Source: Anolis sagrei (Eukaryota > Chordata > Lepidosauria > Squamata > Anolidae). From it: a stretch of DNA of 64,000 bases. This document shows positions 9,336 through 21,199 of this stretch, one piece after another (position 1 is the stretch's first letter; each line of letters opens with the position of its first letter). A program made the position numbers and the translations under genes. The stretch lies in assembly GCF_037176765.1 (NCBI RefSeq), contig NC_090034.1:90977000-91040999 (forward strand), in the 5' to 3' direction. The notes under the pieces are model-generated. The model was not told the DNA's origin and did no database searches. It was given only the letters and a program-made list of their open reading frames with translations.

Positions 9336-11680
9336 AAAAATCAGATTTACTTCATGGCATTAATGAGGACTGTCTTCCCAGGTCACCAACCTGTGGTGCT
9401 CCGAACCAAACACCACAACATAATATGGATTTTGTCTCTGAGCAGCTTTTCTAACATATTTAAATACTATGTAAGATACTATAATATCAGGAAGAGAGGA
9501 ACAAAACAAAGCCTTCTCTCATTGCCAATTACCTGGTAGGATGGTGGCCATGGCCATGCCCATGATTACAACAACAACTGGAAATTGCGATCCAACAGCA
9601 ATGGATCCGGGAGCCAATTTTCTGTTTCTGGGATTTCATTCAGGGTGACATAGGGCCCATTTATACAGAGCAAATAACTTGAGCTGGGGGTGGTGGACTC
9701 TGTGGTATCCAAATGACACATAAAGCTAATTCCTGGCAACTCTGTTTAAGGCAGTCTTGTTCTGCATTATCCACATGGGGACTGCTTCAGTGCTTCCCTT
9801 ACTTTGGGACAGTGTAAACAGTTGGACTAGTTCCAATTCAGAGCTGGATGCCGCTGCTTAAATGCTCTTCCCGCCTTCCCTGGGCATTCAAGTTAGGCTG
9901 GCACTTTTGCAAGCATTGTAAAAGTCAATGAGTGAAGAGCAGGAGCATTTTGGAGTTCTGTGGCCAGTGCCACCGCTATGACAGCAAAAAGATGACAATG
10001 GAAAGGGTGGCTATCCAGCAAGGCAAAATCGAGTGGATTCCCTACTGCAGAGGCATAGAGGTGGTGGATGCAAATATCCTCCCACTCTGGATCAGCCCTG
10101 GGGTATTAGCTCATGTAGGTGTGCCCATAGACACTCAAAAATGTCAAAGAAACAGAATTGGAAGTGTAATTCTTATGCTTTTGAAACCCATAGTATCCTT
10201 TAAAAATCAGATAAGTAGAACAAAGTGGAACTGAAACAACTGGAAGATTTTATGGCTAGGAAAGATTTAGAGGAGTCAAGGGTCCCTAAAACAGACTTGG
10301 GAGCCATCTGCATCCCCATGACCACACTTTGTTTACTATTGCTTCTCCAGCAACCTATTCCCAAAGTGAATTGCCTCTTCTGGAGGGCCAGAAAAAAAAT
10401 GGGAATTCAAAGAGGATGAAGTAGTCGAGAACAACAAAGATGGTCATTGGAGACTTCATAGGGTTGTCCTTTGCCAACCCCTTTCCTTGTGCTTGCTTAA
10501 TGTTATGGCTAGTTGATATTTATAAAGCTTCTTTCTTCCCACCTTTCATGGAAAATATGGACCTTGGAGACTTACTTTCAGAAGGCTCAATGTATAGAAG
10601 AAAGCAGCATATCAGGGCCTCTAAGCAGATTCTGGACTTTTCCGATGGGAGGATTCAGAAGAAGCCCAAGAGGAAAAGGAAGGAGAACCAAAACATTCTT
10701 CACACCAGATTGATTCTTCCTTTCCTTCCATTTTCATGTCAAAGTTACTTTGTTTCCATTGCTTATTTTCAATTCATTAAAGTTTGTGTGCTTTAGAAAA
10801 TGAAATGAGAAGTAATATTTCTGCATTGATGCAGGTGGTATGATGGTAAAAACAGAACTAAGTGAAAACATAATTTCATAAAAGAAATTATCTACCTCTT
10901 TTCAGGTGTAAACTCTATCACTGGAATTCTGCAGGTGTATACTCATGTGCAAGTTCCCCTATAGAAGCAGTTAGACATTTTTTGTCTGAAACCTCCATAT
11001 TCAGAAATTGAATTTTGCTAGGCAACCCCAATCAGGGATTTCTTTATTGCTGTGCAGAATTTCCCCAAGGAAGAATATAAAATATACATCTTGATGGGGC
11101 AAGATAAAAATATACATCATGAAGAAGAAGAGGAAGAGGAGGGAGAAGACGAAAGAGAGAAATGAAAATCAAAATAAAAAACAAGATATTTAGATGTGTG
11201 ACTGTGGCCACCAAAAGTATGTCCCTAAAAGATTTTTGCCTGCAAATCATGCAAATTACTTCAGGGCCAGTAATTCCCCACCTTCCTCTTCTTGTGCACA
11301 TATTTTGAGCTTTAAAAAGGGAACTGCTGTCTGATGCTTTCATTTAGCAATACACCAAATCAGAGATTTCTTCATATTCAACTTGATAGCAAGACAGTTT
11401 CCTAAATTCTGGCATTTAAAGGTAAGGTGGCATTTTCTACTATGGACAGGCTGGCTTTTCCATTCCAAACTTTGTTTTTATCAGAGAGCAAAACTATGCA
11501 GTCAAACTCAAAACCAACTTCTATGTATATCACGGACTGCCGAAAAGAAAAGAAAAAATTAGTCAAGGAGCAAATCTCCCTAGAAGCCCAAGTGATCAAA
11601 TCTGGGCTTTCACCTTTTGGATATATCATGAGAAAACATGCCTCCTTAAAAAAGATAGTGATGCTTAATAAGATGAAATA
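9333..11680. other. Intergenic or intron sequence, nothing recognised
   Basis: Several short open frames occur. None has flanking splice signals, a recognisable domain or similarity to the Ig exons, and no clear repeat family was identified. Confidence 0.4.
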
Positions 11681-11685
11681 TAAAT

Positions 11686-11830
11686 AAAATAAAATAAATA
11701 AAACTTTATTTATATAGTGCTCTATCTCCCCTAGGGGACTCAGGGCTGTTTCCACAGACAAACATGAAACATATAGAGTAGCCATTAAAATATAAAGGAT
11801 GTAGGAAAAGAGAAAGACCACATTACAGAT
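11686..11830 (-). mobile_element. L2-type LINE tail, antisense
   Basis: An A/T-rich (AAATA)n run is followed by 'ctttatttatatagtgctct…ctcccctaggggactcaggg', the reverse complement of the common L2-type 3' tail. Confidence 0.65.
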
Positions 11831-11917
11831 GGATTGGTTCAATCCATTTGCAGAACCTGAGAGGGCTGTTGATGATAGGAATAAAGGAAATAACTCTGTT
11901 TGCAGAGTCTTATATTC

Positions 11918-12832
11918 ATAGAATCAAAGAATCATAGAATCAAAGAGTTGGAAGAGACCTCATGGGCCATCCAGTCCAACCCCCTGTCAAGAAGCAGGAA
12001 TATTGCATTCAAATCACCCCTGACAGATGGCCATCCAGCCTCTGTTTAAAAGCTTCCAAAGAAGGAGCCACCACCACACTCCGGGGCAGAGAGTTCCACT
12101 GCTGAACGGCTCTCACAGTCAGGAAGTTCTTCCTAATGTTCAGATGGCATCTCCTTTCTTGTAGTTTGAAGCCATTGTTCCACGCCCTAGTCTCCAAGGA
12201 AGCAGAAAACAAGCTTGCTCTCTCCTCCCTGTGGCTTCCTCTCACATATTTATACATGGCTATCATATCCCCTCTCAGCCTTCTCTTCTTCAGGCTAAAC
12301 ATGCCCAGCTCCTTAAGCCGCTCCTCATAGGGCTTGTTCTCCAGACCCTTGATCATTTTAGTTGCCCTCCTCTGGACACATTCCAGCTTGTCAATATCTC
12401 TCTTGAATTGTGGTGCTCAGAATTGGACACAATATTCCAGGTGTGGTCTAACCAAGGTGGAATAGAGGGGTAGCATTACTTAGATCTAGACACTATGCTC
12501 CTATTGATGCAGGCCAAAATCCCATTGGCTTTTTTTGCTGCCACATCACATTGTTGGCTCATGTTTAACTTGTTGTCCATGAGGACTCCAAGATCTTTTT
12601 CACATGTACTGCTCTTGAGCCCCCATTCTGTATCTTTGCATTTCATTTTTTTCTGCCTAAGTGGAGTATCTTGCATTTGTCACTGTTGAACTTCATTTTG
12701 TTAGTTTTGGCCCATCTCTCTAATGTGTCAAGATCGTTTTGAATCCTGCTCCTGTCCTCTGGAGTATTGTCTATCCTTCCCAATTTGGTGTCGTCTGCAA
12801 ACTTGATTCCATGCAGTTGTATCAGCATTTTG
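11918..12832 (-). mobile_element. CR1 LINE, 3' end with reverse-transcriptase carboxyl end, antisense
   Basis: On the minus strand the element ends in the CR1 3' tail ('ggtctcttccaactctttga' plus ATTCTATG repeats at 11918-11960). Upstream of that it encodes CR1 polymerase segments: [34 protein letters not shown] and FNSDKCKILHLGRKK. The polymerase frame is interrupted, so this is a dead, 5'-truncated copy. Confidence 0.85.
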
Positions 12833-12849
12833 GTTTTGTGCATAGATAG

Positions 12850-13745
12850 AAAGAAAGATAGATAGATAAATAAATAGATTTTGACTTGCTTAAAGTCAAT
12901 CACAAGCAATGCAGCTCCTTGTTAGGTCACAGCCTAAAGGACATGACAAGAAAGAGAAGAAAACAATGAGTAGCACTGTTTACTGTTACAAGGAAAACTG
13001 AATTTTCTAGCTGGCCACCATTCCTATGTGTGCCCACTGAAAACAAATCTTGGTTCAGTGAGACTCAATAGGTTAGTTTGGTTTCAGTCCCAGTGTAGTC
13101 ATTCTGCTAGTTTTAAGATGATTGTATATTCTTGTGTGTAGTGATAGAGTTGGGTACATAAAGATGATGAAGGGAACACCATCATTGTTTTGTGTTGTGC
13201 TATTTTTGAATGTTAAGCCATCTTAAATTAGGATATTAGATAATTGGATATTCTTGTTTCTGGTGATGGAGTTTGGTATGCTTTGTGTACTGTCATGGAG
13301 TCTAACTATTTATCAATCATTCAAAGAACTACTGCTTGGTGCTTCTACTAGCAAAAGTTCCTTTTGGGCACCACACCCCTCTTTGCTCTCTTATTCACAT
13401 CACTTTGTATGGAAATCAGTTTTACCAAAAATACCTCAGCCTGAACCACAGAGACCTAGCCAGGCTTGACTTTGCTGAAACAGATGTACTACTTGGTGCC
13501 TCTACAAGATGGTGAAAAGGGAAGTTAATGTGACAGATATAGGACCTTTGTGCTCCTGGCTTTTTTTTACTTGAATAGCTTCACAACTTGTAGGTTTCCA
13601 CAGAATTTGCCAAGAAGGGTTTGTACTACACTCAGAAAAGGCGCTATCTGGTTAATCCCTCAAGCTCACCTTTAGCTACATCACAGTTTACATTCCTTGA
13701 AAGACATACATTTTTATTAATTTTTTTGGAGACTCCATCCATGAT
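12850..13745. other. No recognised feature
   Basis: A short GATA-like run lies at 12845-12880. The rest shows no exon or familiar repeat. Confidence 0.4.
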
Positions 13746-13756
13746 TTGCAGGACAA

Positions 13757-14005
13757 GGAGCACCCGGTGGCGTAATGGGTTAAACCCTGTGCTTGCAGGG
13801 CTGCTGACCAAAAGTTCGGTGGTTTGAAGCCAGTGAGTGGGGTGAGCTCCCATCTGTCAGCTCCAGCTTCTCATGCGGGGACATGAGTGAAGCCTCACAC
13901 AGGATAGTAAAACATCCGGGCGTTCCCTGGGCAACATTCTTGCAGACGGACAATTCTCTCACATGAGACACAACTTACAGTTTTTCAAGTAACATGGAAA
14001 AAAAA
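13757..14005 (+). mobile_element. tRNA-derived squamate SINE
   Basis: The tRNA-like head 'cacccggtggcgtaatgggt' with a B-box region is followed by the body ending 'acttacagtttttcaag'. An 11-base target duplication, TTGCAGGACAA, flanks it at 13746-13756 and 14006-14016. Related copies are at 19060, 32847, 40587, 53120 and 53425. Confidence 0.85.
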
Positions 14006-14673
14006 TTGCAGGACAATGTGGCAATTCTATTCTTAGCCTTGTCAAGGTGTAGTGGTCTTGCTGTTGTCTCTTTGGGTGAATATTCTCAATATTCCTAGTG
14101 TAATGCAAACTTGGTGTGGTCCTCACACACCAATCTCTCCATCAAAAAGCAGTGAAAGTTTTTTGCCGTGTCCTGAAGATGAATTTCCAAATTTGCAAGG
14201 CTGACTTGTGTGAACCACTATAACTTGCCTTTTTTGTGTGGACAATGTAATATAAGAGTATCAGCATGCAATAAGTACTAAACAGGAATATTTACACACA
14301 AAAATACCTTTTTATTCTGTACTGGAAATTATTTTCATGACTAATTTTTGTGTGTTTCTATAAATATGCAAGCTTTTAAATAACTTTTTTTTTGCATGGA
14401 GCGTTAAACGTTGGGAACATTGGATGGCCTGCTTGCTTCTTTGTGAGCAAACAGCATGTTGTTTATAGTCTGCATTGTTTGAGGGCCAAGCTTCACAAAA
14501 TAAAGAGACACCAGAGACTTCTTAAAAAATAAATTGTGCAAGCACGACAAACATGACTCATTTTCCTAATTGATCCAATCTGCCAACCCTAGTTTGTACC
14601 CTAATAATTGATCTATGCTTCAGAATTGCATTTACTATTAAAATTCGTTTGACTCAGAAGCAGTTCTGCTTAC

Positions 14674-15188
14674 TAGGCCTGGGTAACAACGGAAAAATTT
14701 GTTTCTAAAATCGATTTGTATTTGGGGTTTTTTTTGTTTCGATATTTAAAATAATTACAAAATTTTCCTTTTAAAAAGTTCAATATTTACGAAATTTCGT
14801 AAATGGTAAAAAATTAACAAATCGATTTCCGAAACAATAACGAATCGATTCGTTAATGGCGGACGCGACCGCGAAATACGCTAAAAAACCTCCAAAACCT
14901 TCTGAAGCTTCCCTCTCCCTCTGTTGTTGACTGTTGGTGTGATATTATAATTTTTTTTCACTAATTAAACCATAAAACTGGCCCAGACATGCGGAAATAA
15001 TAACGAAACGACCTCAAAACAATAACGAAATGAATACAATATCGAAATACGAAGCATTTACAAAACGTTTTTGAAAATTCGTTTTTTTTAATAATTGCTC
15101 CAGAATGGTTCGTTATCGTTTTGTAATTGAAAAAATTAACGAATTATTAACGAATTACGAATTAACGAAACGAAACCGCCCAGCCCTA
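14674..15188. mobile_element. Non-autonomous hAT-type DNA element, 515 bp
   Basis: The ends are inverted (TAGGCCTGGGTAAC at the left, reverse complement TAGGGCTGGGCGG at the right). The element is flanked by a perfect 8-base duplication, CTGCTTAC, at 14666-14673 and 15189-15196, the hAT hallmark. The interior is rich in 'aattaacgaa'-like motifs and has no transposase. Confidence 0.8.
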
Positions 15189-15326
15189 CTGCTTACCCCC
15201 CAACTCCTGCTGACTATATACCTGTGATCCATAAAGCACATTCCAACAATTTGGTGGTAATCTCTTATGTGATGGGTAATGACATAAATAAGTCAAAGGC
15301 TTTAATCATTTTTCTCTTTTTCCCAG

Positions 15327-15384
15327 GTTTGGCTCATGCATGGATGTATAATGTGGTGCTTCCTTTGGATGTTCTTCTTTGAGG
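15327..15384 (+). CDS. CD22: CD22 signal-peptide exon (58 bp)
   Basis: A strong polypyrimidine tract and 'cccag' end at 15326, and a GTAATT donor begins at 15385. ATG at 15336 opens MHGCIMWCFLWMFFFE with a split glycine codon. Joined to the V exon at 18393 (phase 1) this gives …FFFEGVLCVDNPLV, similar in length and layout to human CD22 (MHLLGPWLLLL…). A second in-frame ATG at 15351 has the better context (A at -3), so the start is uncertain by five residues. The exon lies between two hAT-type insertions (ending 15188 and starting 15517) and was not called by any long open frame. Confidence 0.65.
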
Positions 15385-18300
15385 GTAATTCGCCCACTAC
15401 AGTCTATGTGTGTGTCAGAAAAAGTAATTTTGGTTACTGATATAGTTATTTTAAGCTCACAGACCACTTCAGTTTACATGCAACCTTTGAGAGCCAGCAT
15501 GGTGTAATGTTTAGAGCAGGGGTCCTCAAACTTTTCAAACAGAGGGCCAGGACACAGTCTCTCAAATTGTTGGAGGGCCAGATTATAATTTGAAGAAAAA
15601 AAATTATCTTATTTGTAGTGCAAAAAACACTTACAAACAATACAATAATTAAAATGAAGAACAATTCTAACAAATATAAACTTGTTAGTATTTCAGTGGT
15701 AAGTGTAGGTATGCTTTTGGCTGATGAGATAGGATTGTTGTTGTTGTGTGCTCTCAAGACTTAGGTTGACCATGAGCAAGGGCCAGGTAAATCACCTTGG
15801 AGGGCTGTATTCGGCCCTCTGGCCTTAGTTTGAGGACCCCTGGTTTAGAGCATTGGGCTATGATGCTGAATTCCTTCTTGACCTTGGGTAAACCACACTC
15901 AGCCTTGAAGTAAGGCAATGGCAAAGTAAATCATGACAATAAAACCCTGTAGTAGGTTTACCTTTGCATTGCCATAGGTTGGAAATTAATCGAAGGCACA
16001 CAACAACAATAGTCTCAGACATTGAGATCATCCCAAGCATTAATGGTAGAATAAGAACAGGAAAATCTGGTGCTTTTGCTTTCCCTGGCATAACCATGTT
16101 TTTAAAAAATCTCAAACTTTTGGAACCCCAGATATGAAGGGGATTACAATCCCTGGGTTCCCGAGCCTTGTTCTGTTTGGTATTCAAACCAGCTGTCTCC
16201 GCAGATTCTAAGTCAGAGGAAAGCCCAAGTTTTGCCAAATCTACGCTAATCTAAATGGTCAGAGTATATGTGGCCTGAAGCAGCATGGCTTGTCCATGGT
16301 TATCCAGTGGGGTTCCATGGCCAAGCAAAAATTTGAATCTGCTTCTCCCATAGTTCTAGTGCAACACTCAAGCTAGTACACTATGCTAGCTCTCAAAATG
16401 TTAGCTAATACTTAAATATGAGCTGAACCAAAATTGTTCTTGTCTGAAATAGTGAAATTCTAGAGATACATCTATTCTCAGAACAGAAAGGAGCATGCCT
16501 AGGTACTGCAGATAAGTAATGTTGCAGGTGGAAGAAAACATCTAGCAGTTCTAATAAAGCATTAACATAGAGGTAAAATATATGTGAGAAAATTTAATTC
16601 CAGACTTTTAAGAATTGCACATTCAAAGAGGCTTCCACAGACTGAGTTTTCTGGGCTGTATGGGCATGTTCCAGAAGAGTTCTTTCCCAACGTTTCACCC
16701 ACATCTATGGCAGGCATCCTCACATATAAAAATCCCACTTGCCTAGTTTCCAACACACCTCACAACCTCTGAGGATGCCTCATAGATGTGGGCAAAACGT
16801 CAGGAGAAAATGCTTCTGGAACATACCCATACAGCTCGGAAAACTCACAGAAACCCAGTGATTCCGGCCATGAAAGCCTTTGACAACCTCATATTTCTTC
16901 TAATCTAAATACAAGAGCAAAAATGAAGGATCAAGAAACCTGTCTGAAAAGTACTTCCCACCTCTCCAGGATAATTTCTGCAAAGAATGATTAATTGGGT
17001 TTATTTGCCAGCCAGTCATACAGGGTCACAATTTGAGAAAATAAAAAAACTGAAAACATCAATGAGAGGGAAATTTTAAGAAGAAAGAGGAATATCAAAA
17101 CAAAAGCAGATGCTTGAAGACATAATCTGATGCAGCTCTGAGGAATTGTTCATTCATACTTCTTTGGATTTTAAACCTTTTGCGTGTGACAACACCTTCC
17201 AACTTCAGGGCAATATGGGAAGCAGGACTATGTGATATAAGTGTGCTCTTTTGTTTTCCTTGATTCTTTTGCTAAAAATGGTTAGCTAAGTGGAACATAT
17301 TTTTGAAGATAAGATTGTAAAGATAACCTCAGTGAGAGCAATTGGTTTCATGTTGTATGTTTGTATGTTTTACAAAAGGAATTACTAAAACTTTATCAGA
17401 TGGGATTAACAAGCCACTATAAAAATGGTGATGGTTTCCCCTGACAATAAGTCTAGTTGGGGTGGTGGTGCTCATCTCAATTTCTAAGCCGAAGAGCTGG
17501 CATTGTCCGTAGACACCTCCATGGCCAGCATGACTGCGTGGAGAGCTGTTACGTTCTTGCAAAAACAGTACCTATTGATATACTCACACTTGAAGGTTTT
17601 CAAACTGCTAGGTTGGCAGAAGCTGGGTCTAGCAGTGGGAGCTCACCCTGCTCCCTGGATTTGAATCAACAACCTTTTGGTCAGCAAGTTAAGCAGATCA
17701 GCAGTTTAACCTGCTGTACCCCAGGGGGCCCTTTTTAAGCCACCATGCCTACTGTTTATTAATTACTGGTTGTCCCCACAATGATTTAGTGAGTATTACA
17801 GGGTAACCCTGTGTTAAGGAAAGCCAGGAGAAAAGCCCAGAACGACTCTGGGGCTTCAGGGCAATATGGGGAGCAGGAGAGTGTCCAATTTGACCAGTCT
17901 GGTGTCTGCACAGGTCACTGTTGCTATCTCCTTTTCCATACACTCATTTATGAAGGCGAAATCAGGGAGAGAGTTCAGGTCTGTGTGACCACCTTCAGCA
18001 CTGCCTGATAGCTCCAGAGCTCCTGGGAGCTCCTGGACACCAAGGGTACTTCTTGCTGACACCAGTGTGGTGTTTGCAATGGTCAGAAGCTCTCATAGAA
18101 CTCTGTATCTCTTTGGTAGGACAGATGGTGACACAGACAGTAAGCAAATGGTACAACAGGGCCAATGTAGTTTTGGTTCAACTGGATCATCTGGACTCTA
18201 ATTGCCGGCACAGGTTCATACCTTATGGGTGTGGAATCAGTCCAGAGCATTTATGACTCCAGATTTACTGACCAAAATAGAGGATACCTACCTAAATTTC

Positions 18301-21160
18301 CTTTGGGTGGGAGAACATTGTGAAGACCTACTCATTCTTTTTTTGTTTGCTTGTTTTCTGGTTAAAATGTCTCATAAGCTTTGTCATTGCAGGTGTTTTA
18401 TGTGTTGACAATCCATTAGTCATCAGCCCCAATATCCTGATGGCTTGGAAGGGATCCTGTGTATTGATTCCATGCCAGATTGAATTAAGACATCCTATCA
18501 CTAAACTCAACAACATCTCTCTGATATGGTGGTATAACCCTGTTTGGATTCCTAGCCTGGAAGAGTTTAATGGCACCATGTTGTACAATGGCTCTACAAC
18601 TTCAGTAAACTATACAAACCCAGCAAGTCCCCTCTTTCAAGATCGGGTGAGGTTCACTGGGGATTTACACAATGGAAACTGTAGCTTGAAGATTTCTCAA
18701 GTCCAGGAAAGTGATACTGGTATATTTGGAGCAAGACTTTATGGCTTTGTTCAACACAGACCTAAAATACTAAAGTGGTTTCTCAACACTACTATTACTG
18801 TTTCTGGTAAGAACCTTTTGGATATTTTCTTCTTGCCTTCTCACACCATACATCCTTTTTGTGTGCTTGCAATAAAGTTTGAACTGGTGATTTTCTATAC
18901 TGGAATAATAGTTTTCATTATGTATCTTCATGAGGAGTACTCATAGAGTTTTCTTAAAGTGAAGATTATGTTCACATCTACACGGAGCATTTAATGCAAT
19001 TTAAAATAGTTTCAAAGTAGTATTGAAGGAAATGATTTTATTGTGCAGATAAACCTGCAGGACTGAAGACTGACAGGTTGGAGGCTTGTATCTGAGGAGA
19101 GTGCAGATGAGCTCCCTCTGTCAGCTCCAGCTCTCCATGTGGGGACATGAGAGAAGCCTCCCACAAGGATGGTAAAAGATCCAAAACATCCAGGCATTCC
19201 CTGGGTAACGTCATTGCAGGCGGCCAATTCTCTCACACCAGAAGCGACTTGCAGATTCTCAAATTGCTCCTGACACACACACACACATGCACAAAATGGG
19301 CAGATAATTGCATAGGAAATCCTGGAACCAGTTTGAGGCGAGGATGTGATGACACAAATCAAAGAGCACTGGTGCACATTACAAGCTTTGGATTATGCAC
19401 TTTTGTGTGAGTTTGTTGTCTAGCTATCACAGTTTGAATCTGGCTTCAAACTGTATTAAATAATTAGTGTAGACAAGGCCTGATTTTTTGAAGGACTCCC
19501 AATGTTGGGAAGGGATAACAGATCTCAAGCTATGGAAATAATCACTGCACCAATGTATGTTTGTACTCTTTTTCGGCATATGTTAGTTTTTAAAAATTTC
19601 TTGATATATTTTTCTTTATTTTTCCCAATAAATGGGGAAATGATCAAGTCGGAAGGTGCTGTGTTTTTTAACTTTGAATATATTTTAATAGTTTTTAACT
19701 GGGAATTTTAAAATAATGTTTATGTTGTAAACCACTTTGAGTCTCCTACATATTTACATATTTAATCCTGACCAAATGTTTGCATATTTGTATATTTTAA
19801 ATTGTATGCTGATGCTTTAATGTTAAGCTGCTTTGAGTCTACTGCAGGAGAAACCAACGTATAAATACTACTACTACTAATAATAATAATAATTTTTAAA
19901 AAAAAAAAGTAGTTCAGCATGTTCCCTTTATCTTCTGTTTTCAGACTTGCCTCCAAGACCCAAAATAACATTTAACCCCCAGCAAATCCAAGAAAAAACG
20001 ACAACTTGTGTGACTTGTTCTGTTTCCTACCATTGTCCTGATGAACCAGTAATGGTGATTCTCACTGGCTTGGAAAAGGGGCTCATGATTGCTCAAAAAG
20101 TTCTTGAAAGGGACAGAGTGGTCCAAACAGAGCTGAGGTTCACGCCAACTTGGAAGGACCACAGGAAGCAGCTGACGTGTCTGCTAAAAAGCCATAATGG
20201 GATAGAAATTTCTCAGCATACTGTGGAACTGGATGTGAAGTGTAAGTATCTCTCTAGTGGGGAAGGAGGAAGTAGAACCCCTGAGACTCTTTGAAAGAAC
20301 TTTCTGTTTGACAGAAGTGCAGGAACACCCAATGCTTATCCCATTGTGAATGGCAAATGCTGGTTCCATTCATTTCAAAGGCAGCTACTTGGATTAATTT
20401 GTATGTTGCTTACAATCAAATAGTTGGAAGACACCATGAGGACCATCTGATCTAACCCCTTGCTATGCAGGGTTAATTTAAATAACTTGTATATAGTTTA
20501 ATCTAATTAATTATATGGGAGTATGCATAAGATAATAGATAGGAAGGGATCATGTGCAGTGTTTTCAGGTGATACCTCATGTGCAGCTACTATGTGAAAA
20601 GTGGCATTTCCACAGTTTAGTGAGAAAGAGAATGCCTCTTCTATTAAGCCTCAGAATATTTCTAGCTTTAAAAAATACCATATTGATTTGATTCTAAGAT
20701 GCCATTGATTGTAAGAAGCATAATAAGATTAAGAGTTAACGGACAACAACCATTGGTTGAGTTGGATGACGTTTTTTAACTTGATGTATTGCTTTTTATA
20801 TGTTTTTATTTTTATTTTTTAACATATTTTATTATGTTATAAACACAAATCAATAAGCCAAATTCCAAGTGTTACACATATAAATCCTGAGTAATTCAAC
20901 AAATATTAAAGACATTATGCTAATTTACACTGGTGTAGATGACCTGTTTCCCACCCTCCCTCCCTCCTCAACCACAGTATATTTCTACTAATCTTGTTGA
21001 TCCAGCCACTGGTAAAGTCTATGTATTTTTTTCTTTGATGTGATAGTTATTTATTGTATATGTTGTTTTATGATATTTATTGTATTACATTGAATTCTTG
21101 CTGTTAGCCATTCTGAGTCCCTCCACGGAGGGAGAGAAGAACGGGATTCAAAAGTTCCAA

Positions 21161-21199
<39 letters not shown>

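Noticed and set aside
9932-10420. Open frames of 60-100 codons as coding exons
   Set aside because: No splice sites, domain pattern or resemblance to known proteins.
13757-13840. tRNA gene
   Set aside because: This and similar heads at 4467, 32847, 38195 and 40587 belong to SINEs, with target duplications at several copies.
18320-18392. Hydrophobic stretch in front of the CD22 V exon that looks like a signal peptide
   Set aside because: The frame opens with GTG, not ATG, and the hydrophobicity comes from the pyrimidine tract of the acceptor. A better signal-peptide exon is at 15327.
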